Below are positions 29,601 through 36,147 of a DNA stretch of 61,739 nucleotides, one piece after another (positions within the stretch are counted from its first letter, which is position 1; each line of letters begins with the position of its first letter). Below the pieces are notes generated by a model. The model saw nothing but the letters and a program-made list of their open reading frames with translations, was not told where the DNA came from and did not search any database. The position numbers and the translations under genes were made by a program. The DNA comes from Legionella shakespearei DSM 23087 (lineage in GTDB: Bacteria > Pseudomonadota > Gammaproteobacteria > Legionellales > Legionellaceae), in NCBI RefSeq assembly GCF_000373765.1, contig NZ_KB892382.1, positions 186,142-247,880 of the forward strand, in the 5' to 3' direction.

Positions 29601-31427
29601 TCTATCCATAAGAATGAAATGAGACAATTGCTTGATATGAGAGGCGATTGTGAACGCGTGTTTACCAAAAATCTCAATTCCCAGAGCCGTATGAGAATAG
29701 GTGGGGACAAGGTACCCTTTGGCACAAAACTCTTTGGTAAATACAACGAAGACATAGATGCCATGGTGGAACATGCCATTAAAGAAATTTATGCAACAGA
29801 CCAGCGCTTGCAAAATCCACAACCGCCAGAAATGCCCAGAGAGATCTCTGCCCATGCTTTGGATAAAAAATTGGACGGCTACATTCGGATGATTACGGCC
29901 GCTTTGGAAGAGCGTTATGAAGAAAATACTCATTATTCACAGCAGAAAGAAACCACTTTGCTGGAAGAAATGCATCTTGCTTCTGCAAAATCCGGCAGTG
30001 CTCCTGTTACCATTTGGTCAACTACTTTGGAAGATGCATTAAAATACCAGTTACATGACAAGTATGTTCACTGGAGGAATGATGATGTTAAAGAGTCCGA
30101 ACGATATAAAATCTGGAATGAATTTACCGCTCGCATGCAAGACGTGATAGAAAAAAACAAAGGTAAAGATATCAAGGAATTTGAACAAACAGTTTTCGAT
30201 GAAGTGAAGAAATTTGTTCAGGAAAAAGAGCCAAAACCTGAGCAAGCCAACAGGGTGAGCACTGAAATTATGTACATGCTCAGCATGTCATTTAAACCAA
30301 GCGCAGACAAAGATAAAAATGTTGAAGCAACTAAAAGTGCTATCAGTAACGTTGTCAGAAAACGCATGATGTATGAGATCAGAAATCCATCTGGCCAACA
30401 AGAAGGTTTATACAAACGAATAGCGGAAAACCTGCGTCAAAAAGAAGCTTATGAGGTACATTTGACGGATACTCTCGTGGCTCCTGGAACAGATCCTGTT
30501 TCTGTCAGCGACGTATCAGGAGCAGTTCAGTCTGCTTTGAATAGCCAAAATATACGTATTAGTGAGGCGCGAGCAGAATCATTAGGCAAACGTTGTATAA
30601 AATATGTTGCCGGACAGAAATGGCTGGAACATACTTTGGATCATTATGAGGCTGTTGCAGGACGTCCAGAACATTTAGGACAAGTAGATGGTTTCGATGC
30701 AACCCTCTTTTCGGATGCCAGAAAAGAGTTGCTTAGTCTTGATAAACGAGTCCTGGAAATCCAGCGACAAATTGATGATGCCAAGGCTGCCAGAAAAAAT
30801 GAACTGGAACAATTGCATGAAAAAAATAAAAAACTTAAGAAGGATGTGGCTGATAATAATGAGCAATTGACTGAACTTCGTGGTGAAATGTCCGCTCTGG
30901 CTAAATTATTATCCGGTGTTAAAAAACTTTTTGCCATTTTCAGTACGCAGCAAGTGAAGGTGGAGGAGGGTGATCCTCTGGATTTTCTCGACAGTCATTT
31001 TGATTTAGGCCAAATCATCACGGATGAAATCGCAGATTCAGCTGTCCTGACTTTTGAACCACCTGAATTTTATGATTTTGATAAAGACATGGGGGTGCAA
31101 GTCACTCGAATGCACGGTCTTGATCAGACGGAGACAGAGGCACAAACCTCTCTGCACCATGCAGTAGCAGTAGTCAAAGACGCGGCTTCAGAAATCAGGG
31201 CACGTAGTGCTCATACTGTACTGCAGCATCAAGAGACGCAGAACCTTGATATTGAAGAGCATGAGGAGAGTAGCCTTGACAGACAACCCGTCTCTTCAGG
31301 CGATGAGGAGAAAGCCAATGTTCTTTCCACTGAAGATGTGAGAACGTTCCACAGGATGAAAGCTACCTGGACTGAGACCTATAGAGGGGATGATGATCTG
31401 GAGAATGATACTGCTCCACGCATATAA
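17646..31427 (+). CDS. Giant 4593-residue protein with DUF3638/DUF3645-like helicase module
   Basis: Function unknown. No signal peptide. Start is ATG 17646 with AGGAG six bases upstream; a TTG at 17640 abuts the site and is rejected. Visible parts: residues about 490-670 hold GLDGHAMQL (H501), TYDSSG (D520) and QNTNNC (C659), an order seen in clan CE cysteine peptidases (tentative). 978-1130 and 3919-3980 and 4357-4425 are coiled coils. From about 2735 a helicase-like ATPase: FESEFGHRCNARQ, Walker A RMGFGKTS (2777-2782), Walker B FDELDAT (D2933-E2934), GFSGTAGDT (3231-3239), YYDQSHSRGADIK (D3380...), QAIMRMRK (3412-3419). This set matches the SF2-like core of giant eukaryotic proteins annotated DUF3638/DUF3645. 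A Ser/Gln repeat lies at about 3620-3645. The C-terminus is acidic. It could be a translocated effector or an intracellular machine; neither is shown. Confidence 0.85.
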   Translation: MSKYAVEIAELFSALEADQINLFLQKMSLDEIKLINAKVLPQINDQKKREYLKLALKVQEKKIYSITEQDQALSGALQENASVTEKLQSLYERFTASILANFNNEESIKIFLQRASDEELFVMARNLNNRTLDEASQSLYRATVSEQSKRALQKPPGKELESYREFSQAVKHNLQWESKVWQSLVKRIDQANSLEEIQRAQASIQPPQPEIPAVPEKKGWFARAISFIRGLFSSTPKPLQQPKVKEEAVSEEKKEDRESYKVVLDKKEEELLESCRKEGGNKIADETGIAKIGEAPARNRKGISRSMQTRFGMALAQQMVAETESNNHGKLMRVVDSLMHSEDDPETLRKVRSAIKDVNKDTPGDYPLKATSDHIFATGGQSYLVTAFESEVMKKLSQASDGESLYGIDLTEEERQQVKQYHDNMARAQDLGYAMRDFVWSGGYKKDEHGDFVKMTEEEGFTEKQMEFEQKLAVTSKKLLQQCTELKDGESIYLDTGLDGHAMQLVIKKVGNEYKLSTYDSSGALEASEVFSNTKIFGYRLPNPLRMVQQAVLGEKGMRRNAYTITVPQERLESDRGHAYLSELIRSNTRVGWAEQREQLKLEHSSMSERSGMGIFQRLRALANRVRVYHLYKEKFASLSDSPPQFEDALQRPQNTNNCFAKKAQSCELFELGKPLYKKVRLGILQEQRAGLLRDASEKISEEGDTSFLHADYQNMVNDLEPQFLSPDESHALSSRLTELKEPPSTEYYQRYFESLLETRQRLEESDVEGKEEAIKRIDEKIGSHAKELYSFYVATGRTKDIEAVFSDEVRNDKEGKFDWSSGEHIFKTEGIPEVLSRHAAAQSWKAIIQLVDHQIKKLQVNERSLTSENDRLPRASAREARNNVTLADLEQANIVRFHSGFSRTEHVNIEIDINGERKEIDRATFFDLVIKNEQSLTNPKVMGLLDYLRNSSRESEKEYKAKVYAHQRQEFIKVTGENLMKAQQNLGETIYKLEQKQVALKGIVKELEEDIEKVERAIAEEKEKIGLGKNSLILRNLELEYSLLRKDHEQLQKLLGKVDAEVNSLNNKGEGSQAFKIHQAEESLLRLMDEHSDLQTMNAISQQFSKTEQQLKQTEEKLADIVHQLDEVNVASYLDKRAKRVDGYRREVINNHLKTNAEYKILEDLAAGKMGSDKLRNKDMYQQTASQRLEFFKRNENTFPPGSVFHKIQELNKKLKAKSEEIIERKVILQTDVPDTVDDNSLRSADKEYKKMNSLGQVLGKEPMPAEMKEEWVRGMFAIWLEHENPEHLYQLQDNPAALNNAFHHFIEQKANIKYGALKDAQYPIDLDERQMREMGWKPITEGEIAAVREGRVQAVAKILQGIRRVAIPKPERRVVTPVTVTQLKSNELSSEHDELLEAKDFVAPDVLFIPKTATLAVDGSTLKFLRQNPRPSPQGESISQCDDYFKESLTYLHKLKAHNGLENKAQRIEEWCHSLSATVFDLPYPPPPELITEVENTLIDPYRGDDGEIKDSFLKLENTERSQLLSSLIKLNLSRIAVDGSAKTQVNPQFYSIIKQWEKLIIPRDELLSRKIAHLAPGGTKPEDISLFKEVDIALHESPISLEGLYEGQKGLQMALSDYGREKGVDQQLRKLSDRLAMRNGDALLAVQFMDFYTNNSFLASREGINSTEGRELFSRALTDAFQHATQEERAQLIAFVKDIEFRIDTNECQLKTPYTVFLEENLIRCANIDPDLVHGLLSDSDPLDAPETKAFITALTGSTSEDGADRLFGFAKEINHLSLKIEHALAQEPVDNEALDSLYAQLICSNLAYQLLLDQASEDILESFNNNFEYVREMVGVQSNINSLQNNLTEFTSNLHLNHRSEQFKLVYDNYVNNKKFDGVKVTFDLAASSDIPGFVNLGGNKSLDALHGALYVGNNKLGIMPASLQAHIILQELGLNSLPFKALSGSYIYSEGKEVKAVIIPGEDGNITVQRELTTLDGQPELLQYIPPDKMDVLPASFKKRLHAEHYFMGANGDLHAYSADFKPVVTLSQKDGLWSGVLLDHQGKKTAVSLDNTASFPMMKSLSSVFPHDEMVPVDAKTVYIPAIAQYVIQESEGYSITDSLTEAKSKKHFKITPQGSASTEKELSPAEQKEVNILNEQIKQWRAELSTTTGTDLLARQAQGKMEQRIKDNEAKIRAIIEPEYFVFVPQSEQSKALEAEVLRLRKEMDLAYLDYKAGGKDRELLASGYEQSKEAYLKGKKALEKALATENHLRVYKDNNGVLEAKDVHSILHVGTVPGKTEVLTRLLGAHVPQTALKPAELDELRKLKAQYKEQSDLSMEERAALIMLIGTEIQHHLLERKASATGKAEGWNSEAYNNLLSEFTDQVKQVNQLSGKLPLQDFAELWRSISSELGTDQEIKNTFEQSVPTVVTGEKKPISLFVKPTDMPVETIAGRTLVEFKPFENPHELIDEQQKALELRLRGLDEHSESVQAQEDGYYYENYGLFNANTLEKLFSVKNEHEGIGGLTKENVASLFSLMQQEGWVKAVEGMDKYQITRHPSEFYSSQKIAAHLHEAGIERARIQAISERLETFLYQTAVSGGSYSVVADNREELIRKVTAEQNKNNLSYLHALDSIQSLLDEASSPISIAELNSAYLLNDYSRILALFPEERREKVEIHLNNGMTRLLYYKTELDHFNDIQSSFKMGQDAKAIAMLHTRRNYNLNKLLDSELAQESKSALETEQERRMQRAFLLFESEFGHRCNARQVSIFRGLLLDGIDDPDKIDSAQARMGFGKTSLLPLIALYKTGPKLVRFVVPKSALETNTQDMSAALGNVLAGRAVKDDFQRYRIEADPEPGMGANSPRLKSLQDIKADLQKRLALYERVRENREVLVQAPNVRNSMECQAKIFLDMLLNETTASEPLQQKELMECIRLLNEIRATETITVFDELDATQDTATTDVNFTSGEKKSLDAAEIYPLEVITQTVKATEDKSVANLASVLLKQFDIADPDGDILKYVISLQEKQPDSVTSANRTEIYLIRAVLTDPVMLSVFTEKEPGTDFGVWFENKSDGSKSYDHEAFRKSKDEPGKPLLITVPYAAANTPKPQGSRFDNPEVTAITTFLYYLDPRTELAEIPHLEFLIDSFRNGLSEASFKGPQADTIDPEFKVVFGELKALAEIEDPVTRALEREKYFAALEGRIKSGEIPPNAFRKMLARTAIQEQIKLDPGKANSNRYEQGNIKDQVIGFSGTAGDTSSHFRENMLDPAADGNMTLGIMGRNNCQATLSLNTTRFVETGEDYTTALIQQLADSFKPTTRTLIDVGGLCKASNRTVAKELALQLKSKDSPLKGVIFYDDVTNTKKLLTLDAKNKETIVDLTAEMVAESDRQGSYFTYYDQSHSRGADIKQMDGAHAVLTLNFTVTNNDYKQAIMRMRKIIDKLLGQSYSTAVPEQVWEKIISDLQLDKEHQLTGNDIAFWLRKNELENDLKTVSLLTAELDAVIKNAILQQQGEITRLMAGSELTDEQIKAFTQCIKDLNDIMPFISGSSTDLYTKYGKVYGNVKKEAFINDLQESFEKRLNTVFDVVDRTRDQMGLGFVNDEDKTPYVEMKDRIIKKRADNLSEEFIIPSASGALTEVQSESESQSQSQSQSQSQSQSQTQTHSFSQVATEEVVNESKLRKHELPPEPVVIDYLLSDKGISALSSASTIPHMGNVFLATDSVSCSPVYIHAGATDPEQTIPPVHYFLAREEGNPKIILINQDEANLFKGSPVAPWTLYDLRHTLAESNVLEPLTKPDIASLDSAVLKKLHFAAFRYQVKGNTVETLANSLQGICTPEQLQPTLNIQFATTPVRPETPPVFKLPEWGFYGEAQQDIKLTIAQIRPNPGDKNEKSGVVISLGKDKVAVGEHAKVFVSSKLNKRIIDEVNQRKKDEVPDEKGVLNKVAKDIREDYKKAMLKKAELREEQRKYKQGRTEIHQKYGSEIERLEAEKNSAIEYARISLRSIHKNEMRQLLDMRGDCERVFTKNLNSQSRMRIGGDKVPFGTKLFGKYNEDIDAMVEHAIKEIYATDQRLQNPQPPEMPREISAHALDKKLDGYIRMITAALEERYEENTHYSQQKETTLLEEMHLASAKSGSAPVTIWSTTLEDALKYQLHDKYVHWRNDDVKESERYKIWNEFTARMQDVIEKNKGKDIKEFEQTVFDEVKKFVQEKEPKPEQANRVSTEIMYMLSMSFKPSADKDKNVEATKSAISNVVRKRMMYEIRNPSGQQEGLYKRIAENLRQKEAYEVHLTDTLVAPGTDPVSVSDVSGAVQSALNSQNIRISEARAESLGKRCIKYVAGQKWLEHTLDHYEAVAGRPEHLGQVDGFDATLFSDARKELLSLDKRVLEIQRQIDDAKAARKNELEQLHEKNKKLKKDVADNNEQLTELRGEMSALAKLLSGVKKLFAIFSTQQVKVEEGDPLDFLDSHFDLGQIITDEIADSAVLTFEPPEFYDFDKDMGVQVTRMHGLDQTETEAQTSLHHAVAVVKDAASEIRARSAHTVLQHQETQNLDIEEHEESSLDRQPVSSGDEEKANVLSTEDVRTFHRMKATWTETYRGDDDLENDTAPRI

Positions 31428-31494
31428 AATATAGTGCGTTTATGATCATGTAGGTATATAATTGCTCAAAAAAAAAATTAAAGAGGTTGCGTTA

Positions 31495-32271
31495 ATGTCG
31501 AGGGATAAAATAGAAGGTATTGTTAACACTTTTTCACCAGAATTAAAACCTGATTCAATACTTCCATCTCTGCGGTTAAAAAGACGTGAGATTGCTGTCC
31601 TGGTTGATGGGCTCGTGCCTACGGCAGATGAACCTGTATGCTATATAAATAACCAAGACAAAGCGATAAAGGTCACTATTCTGCGACTTGATAATGGCAG
31701 TTATTTTGCCAAACTGCACCCCGCAGCTTTGGCCGGGGTAGAAGACAAGACCAGTTATATTAAAGAGGCTGTTCAGTTTGCTCTGAAAGAAAAAAATATA
31801 GCGCTGAAATTTGAAGACATAGCCATTGGGGGGGTAATAGGGGCTGAGGGAAGAAAAGCAGTTATTTATAACTTGTTTGGCCAACCCCCACGATCCGAGC
31901 ATGCCTATGCGGTGTTCAAATTGCCGGGAGAGGCTGGGGTGCATATTGAAGATCCGAGAATGGGATTTTTTAATTTTAGTGATAAACTGCAATCAAAACT
32001 GGACGATCAAATTTGTTGTTTCGCAGCTACCGCCTTGTTTTATTTTTGTTATAAAGCCTTCAGTGAGCATCAGGAAATACCATGCAGTTCTTCACAGATG
32101 TTTGCAACGATTCATGCATGCAGTGCATTGAAACGAAAAATGCTTGAGCTGGAAGAAAAGGTTGGATATTCCGCAGAGACTAAGGAAGAGGTAATGGCTT
32201 CTTTCATAAAGGATATGTCAGTTTTTGAAAATCCAATGAATAGGATTCCCGCTGGTTTCAATCCCAGGTAG
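31495..32271 (+). CDS. Unrecognised 258-residue protein downstream of the giant gene
   Basis: Soluble, no signal peptide, no family recognised. AAGAGG at 31481-31486 is eight bases before the ATG at 31495, so the longer frame starting 33 bases upstream is rejected. The first half shows beta-like alternation (REIAVLVDGLVPT; KVTILRLDNGSYFAKL), then FGQPPRSEHAYAVFKLPGE, and a helical second half with several Cys (QICCFAATALFYFC; HACSALKRK). It starts 68 bases after the giant gene on the same strand without a visible terminator, so the two are probably co-transcribed and might act together. Confidence 0.7.
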   Translation: MSRDKIEGIVNTFSPELKPDSILPSLRLKRREIAVLVDGLVPTADEPVCYINNQDKAIKVTILRLDNGSYFAKLHPAALAGVEDKTSYIKEAVQFALKEKNIALKFEDIAIGGVIGAEGRKAVIYNLFGQPPRSEHAYAVFKLPGEAGVHIEDPRMGFFNFSDKLQSKLDDQICCFAATALFYFCYKAFSEHQEIPCSSSQMFATIHACSALKRKMLELEEKVGYSAETKEEVMASFIKDMSVFENPMNRIPAGFNPR

Positions 32272-32290
32272 CACTCAAGCACTAAAAATA

Positions 32291-32617
32291 ATGAAAACCT
32301 TGATTTCGTTTCACCCTGAGTGATCCTCTCATAATTTTAACCTGTAAAAAGATGTAAATAAACAGGATGATCATCGCAAGTAGCCCCTCCACCTTCGGGG
32401 GAGGGTGCCCGACAGGGTGGGTGGGGGGATCAAAAAGAAAACTCATTTAAGGTAGAACGCTCTAAAACAAGATGGTCTGTTTGATAGAAACTCCTTTTTT
32501 GATCCCCCCATCCGCCCTGTCGGGCACCTTCCCCCGGAGAGGGAAGGCGATTCTGCATAGATCTGAGTGGTACTCAATATGAGAGAATCACTCAGCACTT
32601 CACCCCATCAAGGTTAC
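32291..32617. repeat. Family E palindrome interrupted by a MITE
   Basis: GAAAACCTTGATTTCG at the left and CATCAAGGTTAC at the right are the two ends of one family E arm (compare 41300-41352), now separated by the 280-base element at 32316-32595. The 9 bases on each side of the insertion (CGTTTCACC and CACTTCACC) match at 7 of 9 positions and look like a worn target duplication. Confidence 0.65.
32316..32595. mobile_element. MITE-like element with IS10-like ends, copy 1
   Basis: 280 bases without a gene. Ends are inverted: CTGAGTGATCCTCTCATA at the left, TATGAGAGAATCACTCAG at the right. Inside is a second long inverted repeat (CTCCACCTTCGGGGGAGGGTG ... and GGGTGGGGGGATCAAAAA against TTTTTTGATCCCCCCATCC). 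From memory, the outer end of IS10 begins CTGAGAGATCCCCTCATAAT, almost the same. The element is thus probably a non-autonomous derivative moved by an IS10-group (IS4-family) transposase. A second copy is at 45499-45780. Confidence 0.85.
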
Positions 32618-32626
32618 ACCACCGGC

Positions 32627-32845
32627 TTAAAAAGCCGGGTTTAATCCATTGGAAGGAGCTGTAGAACTCTCTGGGGCTTTAGGACGATTGAAAGCAAATA
32701 ACCCCATACTGGAAACCAGAGCACCCACACCAACGCCTGCCAGGATTAATCCTGGAATATTTAAAGTAGCAGCATTAAGAACAGTGAATGCTACTGCAAC
32801 GGCGCCAACCCCAAGAGCACCGATAAAACCATTTAACAGGTGCAA
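32627..32845 (-). CDS. Small hydrophobic protein, 72 residues, uncertain
   Basis: Two predicted membrane helices (GALGVGAVAVAFTVLNAATL; GLILAGVGVGALVSSMGLFA) and a short Pro/Ser-rich tail. The only start codon available is TTG, with an in-frame stop five codons upstream, and no clear ribosome site. It may be a real small membrane protein or the remains of a longer one. Upstream 200 bases are AT-rich with no repeats. Confidence 0.4.
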   Translation of the reverse strand: MHLLNGFIGALGVGAVAVAFTVLNAATLNIPGLILAGVGVGALVSSMGLFAFNRPKAPESSTAPSNGLNPAF

Positions 32846-33057
32846 TGAATATCGCTTTTAGTAAAAGTTAACATGTTTGTCACTTGATTTATTTTAAGTC
32901 TCTATGATCAAATCTGGCGCATTGTATCATTGATTGCAACTTAATCAACTGGACTAAAAGACAGGGTTGTTCATTTTGGGGTAATTCTCCTGTTGTTTCA
33001 TTAATATGCTAAAATTATATACAGATATGGCATCACTCTATTTAAAAGGATTTCCTG

Positions 33058-33309
33058 ATGAAAACAGTCATTCTATCTCTTATATGTTTCTTGTCCTTTT
33101 CGCTACACGCTGCCTGCAAATGCAATTGTGATCCGGCTGACTTCAGTATCTGCGCAGGCCAGAATGATCTGGACAGACCCTGTCCGGTTTTGTGTAGTTC
33201 CTCCTCATCATCCCCCGGCCTTGCTCCGATGATTACTGCCTGTCCGATAGGAAAAATCACCATGCCCAACACAGGGGTTACCCGCACGGTTAATACGTGC
33301 ACCGAATAG
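33058..33309 (+). CDS. Small exported Cys-rich protein
   Basis: 83 residues, signal peptide MKTVILSLICFLSFSLHAA. The mature part begins CKCNCDPADFSIC and has eight Cys in about 64 residues, with a Ser run (SSSSSS) in the middle. AAAAGGA lies seven bases before the ATG. No family recognised; similar in build to the products at 7893 and 15905. Confidence 0.7.
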   Translation: MKTVILSLICFLSFSLHAACKCNCDPADFSICAGQNDLDRPCPVLCSSSSSSPGLAPMITACPIGKITMPNTGVTRTVNTCTE

Positions 33310-33321
33310 GCATTACGGTTT

Positions 33322-33584
33322 GTAGCCCGGTCTGCTTGCAGCCGGGATCGAAGTGGCAATGAACTCATTCCCGTATTACGGCTAATACGGGCGAAATCTG
33401 ACTCTTGATTACATATTAGTCTACGGCTTGTGGCTTGTCCTATTGATATCCACACCAATGCTATGCTCAGGCTCTGTGCCTCAACAAAAATTCCGCTCCT
33501 TAACAGTCGCGGCTCGGTTTTCTGGTGCACGATAAAGTAAATAGGAACGCACGAAAACCGAGCCGCGACCGTGAGGAAGCGGAA
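33322..33584. repeat. B half-repeat, D fragment and family C palindrome
   Basis: 33322-33350 is one family B arm, joined directly to a shortened family D palindrome (33369-33392, CCCGTATTACGGCTAATACGGG). 33491-33584 is a full family C inverted repeat whose left arm carries changes (CTCCTTAACAGTCGC) identical to those in the copy at 43354, so these two share a more recent ancestor. It lies between convergent genes. Confidence 0.88.
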
Positions 33585-33636
33585 CAGTTATATTGGCGCG
33601 TACTTTATTTCGTGCACCTATACATAGAGCTACACC

Positions 33637-34395
33637 TCATTCAGGCTTATAATATTTTTGATAAATGGAAACATAAGTGCCGTCTTTTTGCAGGCTGAGA
33701 ATGGCTTTGCTGATTTCATTGATTAAGGACGTTTTGTCTGGAAGGGCGATTATGCCGTAGCCCTCGCCTAAAGGCATGTCTTTTCCTACGAATTTGATAT
33801 TGTATAAATCATTAGTCTTCAAACGATAGGCAACCACATTATTAAGTACTATGACATCAATTTTCTTTTGTGCCAAATCCGTCAAGAGCTCCGAGTCCGA
33901 TTTATAAGCAATGATTTGATTTTGGTTATGGAAAGGGGACCGCAGCAATAAATTATAAAAAGTAGTTTTCACCACCCCGATTTTTTTATTTTTTATATCT
34001 GCCAAATCATCAATAGGGCTGTTTTGCAAGGCGACAAATTGTATTTTACTGACTGCATAAGGAATACTCATGGCATATTGCTTCAGATCTTCAGGGCTAT
34101 AAGGGCTAACCAAAACCAGTAAATCAATATCACCATTATTCAATGATTCAAATTGATCGTTAAGCGTGATCTGCTTATAAACACATTGTTGATCAATACG
34201 GGCGCATATATTGTCCATAAGGTCGATACAGAAACCAAAATAATAGGGTCCATGTTCCGATGCTACTTTTTCCACAATGGGCGCTCCTGAAACACCAACC
34301 CCCACCTTTAAGGTAGCACCAAAAGAAACAGTGACAAGTCCTATCATGAAGATGACTATCAATAAACGGATTGCCGAAATTTGAGTTAATTTCAT
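33637..34395 (-). CDS. Periplasmic solute-binding protein, family 3 (amino-acid type)
   Basis: 252 residues with a signal peptide (IRLLIVIFMIGLVTVSFGA). The mature protein follows the bacterial extracellular solute-binding family 3 plan: LKVGVGVSGAP first strand, FGFCIDLMDNICARI (the G-F-x-x-D-L motif), ESLNNGDIDLLV, the DLADIKNKKIGVVKTTF hinge crossover, KIDVIVLNNVVA, and a final KDGTYVSIYQKYY. Such proteins bind amino acids or similar ligands and hand them to an ABC permease; none is encoded here, so it is an orphan and could also have a signalling role. Confidence 0.88.
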   Translation of the reverse strand: MKLTQISAIRLLIVIFMIGLVTVSFGATLKVGVGVSGAPIVEKVASEHGPYYFGFCIDLMDNICARIDQQCVYKQITLNDQFESLNNGDIDLLVLVSPYSPEDLKQYAMSIPYAVSKIQFVALQNSPIDDLADIKNKKIGVVKTTFYNLLLRSPFHNQNQIIAYKSDSELLTDLAQKKIDVIVLNNVVAYRLKTNDLYNIKFVGKDMPLGEGYGIIALPDKTSLINEISKAILSLQKDGTYVSIYQKYYKPE

Positions 34396-34458
34396 AGTAT
34401 CTTTTTGTATTTTCTTTAAAATTTAGGAAGTAAATCCAGTTTTGTCAACGTAGGCCGG

Positions 34459-35931
34459 TTATTTGAATCCAGGTAGAGCCAAAGATTCGCCACTATTATT
34501 GTTCCTTTCGCTATATGCTTGTATAAGTCCTTGCAACGCATAATCCGGGATGAGGACGTCATCCAACGTTTTTCCATAAGGGATTTTCTTTTGGAAAAAT
34601 AAAATTTTCGGTTTTTTAAGCAGTTCTTCTATATTCTCCTTTTCATAGGTTTTATTGTCGAGAGTGCATAAAACGGGATGTTGCATTGTTTTCCCGCTGA
34701 GGGGACACGCCATCGCTTTCGGTTCTTCATCGTTTGAGAAATCCGTGCGATTTTGATGCACTTGTTTTATGAACTGATTAAGCGCTTTGTTTGGAATCAG
34801 AACATCATCTGCAGTTTTCCCCTGGGGAATTTTTACTCGTGACATGGGAGAGGTTTGCTTCTCTTCAAGCCAACTTTTTATAGCAGTTTTCTCATAACTA
34901 CGGCCATCAAGGGTGCACAAAACCGGGTGTTTCATTATTTCAGAAGTAATAGGGCACTCCATATCTTTAAACATCCATTCTGGGTCAAATGTTTGTGTTG
35001 AATCTTCTGAGCTTGTATCGGTGCTTGTTAATGAATCTCCCACTCTGGATTTTAATTCGGCATTGATTCTCTTCACTGTCTTATCAAATTCAGAAGTCTG
35101 AAATCCCTGCTCTTGTATTTTAAGTGTTCTGAGTGAGTGATTTTTTCTTAAGGCAGCCAATAATAGTTTAAGTTCTTTTTCTGTAAACTTGTTATACGAC
35201 AGATCAATTTTTTCAATGGTTTGATTCATGCTGATAAACTTACAGAGACCATGAATTTCCAAATTCAGATGATTATGTTGAAGATCCAGCGATTTAAGCC
35301 GCTTATTTTTATTGAGCGCATTGAAAACAGGACCCCAGTCTTTATTGATATCAGGAAGTACAGATCCTCCGTCCGCATAACCTAGACCGAGCTGTATTAT
35401 TTTGTTATTACTTTTTAGAATGCTGGCTAAAATATCAAAGTTTACCTTATCAAAATGGTTATAACTTAAATCTACTTTTTTCAGACTGCTATTGTTTTTT
35501 ATACCAGTCAGCACGTGTTTCATTTGTTTGGTTGTCAGACTATTGAATGCGATATCCAATTCTGTAATTTTCGAGTGAGCAGTTAAAAAATCACGCAGCA
35601 AGTGGCCTGATTTTGAATTGTATTCTATATATGTGAGCCTTAGTGACAGATATTTTAATTCGGACTGTTCATGAAGAGCGCTTATTATTTGAGGAAAAAT
35701 GGCATTGCCTAGATCGATGTCTGATAAATTTAACCGCAGCAGATTAGGGCGAACCCTCAGATATCTGGCTAAAGCTTTAAGACCAAGACGTTCAATATGA
35801 AGTCCGGGAATACTTAAAATAGTGTAAGCATCAAAGGCATCACTTCTACTAAGTACAAATTCAGATTCACTGAGTTTTTTGAAGCAGTGAACAGCATATA
35901 AAAAAAGTCCAATTTCGTTTTTTTCGGGCAT
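34459..35931 (-). CDS. LRR protein with two C-terminal U-boxes, putative E3 ubiquitin ligase effector
   Basis: 490 residues, no signal peptide. Residues about 50-290 carry at least six leucine-rich repeats of the ribonuclease-inhibitor type (LLRLNLSDIDLGN; ITELDIAFNSLTTKQ; LKKVDLSYNHFD; LKSLDLQHNHLN; IEKIDLSYNKFTE). Then two U-boxes: about 323-393 (MECPITSEIMKHPVL, DGRSYEKTAIKSWL, LIPNKALNQFI) and about 406-475 (MACPLSGKTMQHPVL, NKTYEKENIEELL, LIPDYALQGLI). U-boxes bind E2 enzymes and confer E3 activity; bacteria have no ubiquitin, so the target is a eukaryotic host. LubX of L. pneumophila also has two U-boxes but no LRR. The second box lost the usual central W and S/P loop, as in a substrate-binding U-box. 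Confidence 0.88.
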   Translation of the reverse strand: MPEKNEIGLFLYAVHCFKKLSESEFVLSRSDAFDAYTILSIPGLHIERLGLKALARYLRVRPNLLRLNLSDIDLGNAIFPQIISALHEQSELKYLSLRLTYIEYNSKSGHLLRDFLTAHSKITELDIAFNSLTTKQMKHVLTGIKNNSSLKKVDLSYNHFDKVNFDILASILKSNNKIIQLGLGYADGGSVLPDINKDWGPVFNALNKNKRLKSLDLQHNHLNLEIHGLCKFISMNQTIEKIDLSYNKFTEKELKLLLAALRKNHSLRTLKIQEQGFQTSEFDKTVKRINAELKSRVGDSLTSTDTSSEDSTQTFDPEWMFKDMECPITSEIMKHPVLCTLDGRSYEKTAIKSWLEEKQTSPMSRVKIPQGKTADDVLIPNKALNQFIKQVHQNRTDFSNDEEPKAMACPLSGKTMQHPVLCTLDNKTYEKENIEELLKKPKILFFQKKIPYGKTLDDVLIPDYALQGLIQAYSERNNNSGESLALPGFK

Positions 35932-36147
35932 AATAACATCTCTTTGGGGTATTTCGTTGTTCCCTTATTGTATTTGGGAACTTGATTCTCTCTTATTGAC
36001 CCAAATTAAGTTAGCGTATGTTATACGGGTATATGCATCTCAAAAAGTAGAATTATCCGTGTAAAGCCACGATGTTCCAATTACACTCTTTGAGTACGAT
36101 ATCGAATCAAAAATAACATTATATTTGCATGATTCGGAGTTATCTAA

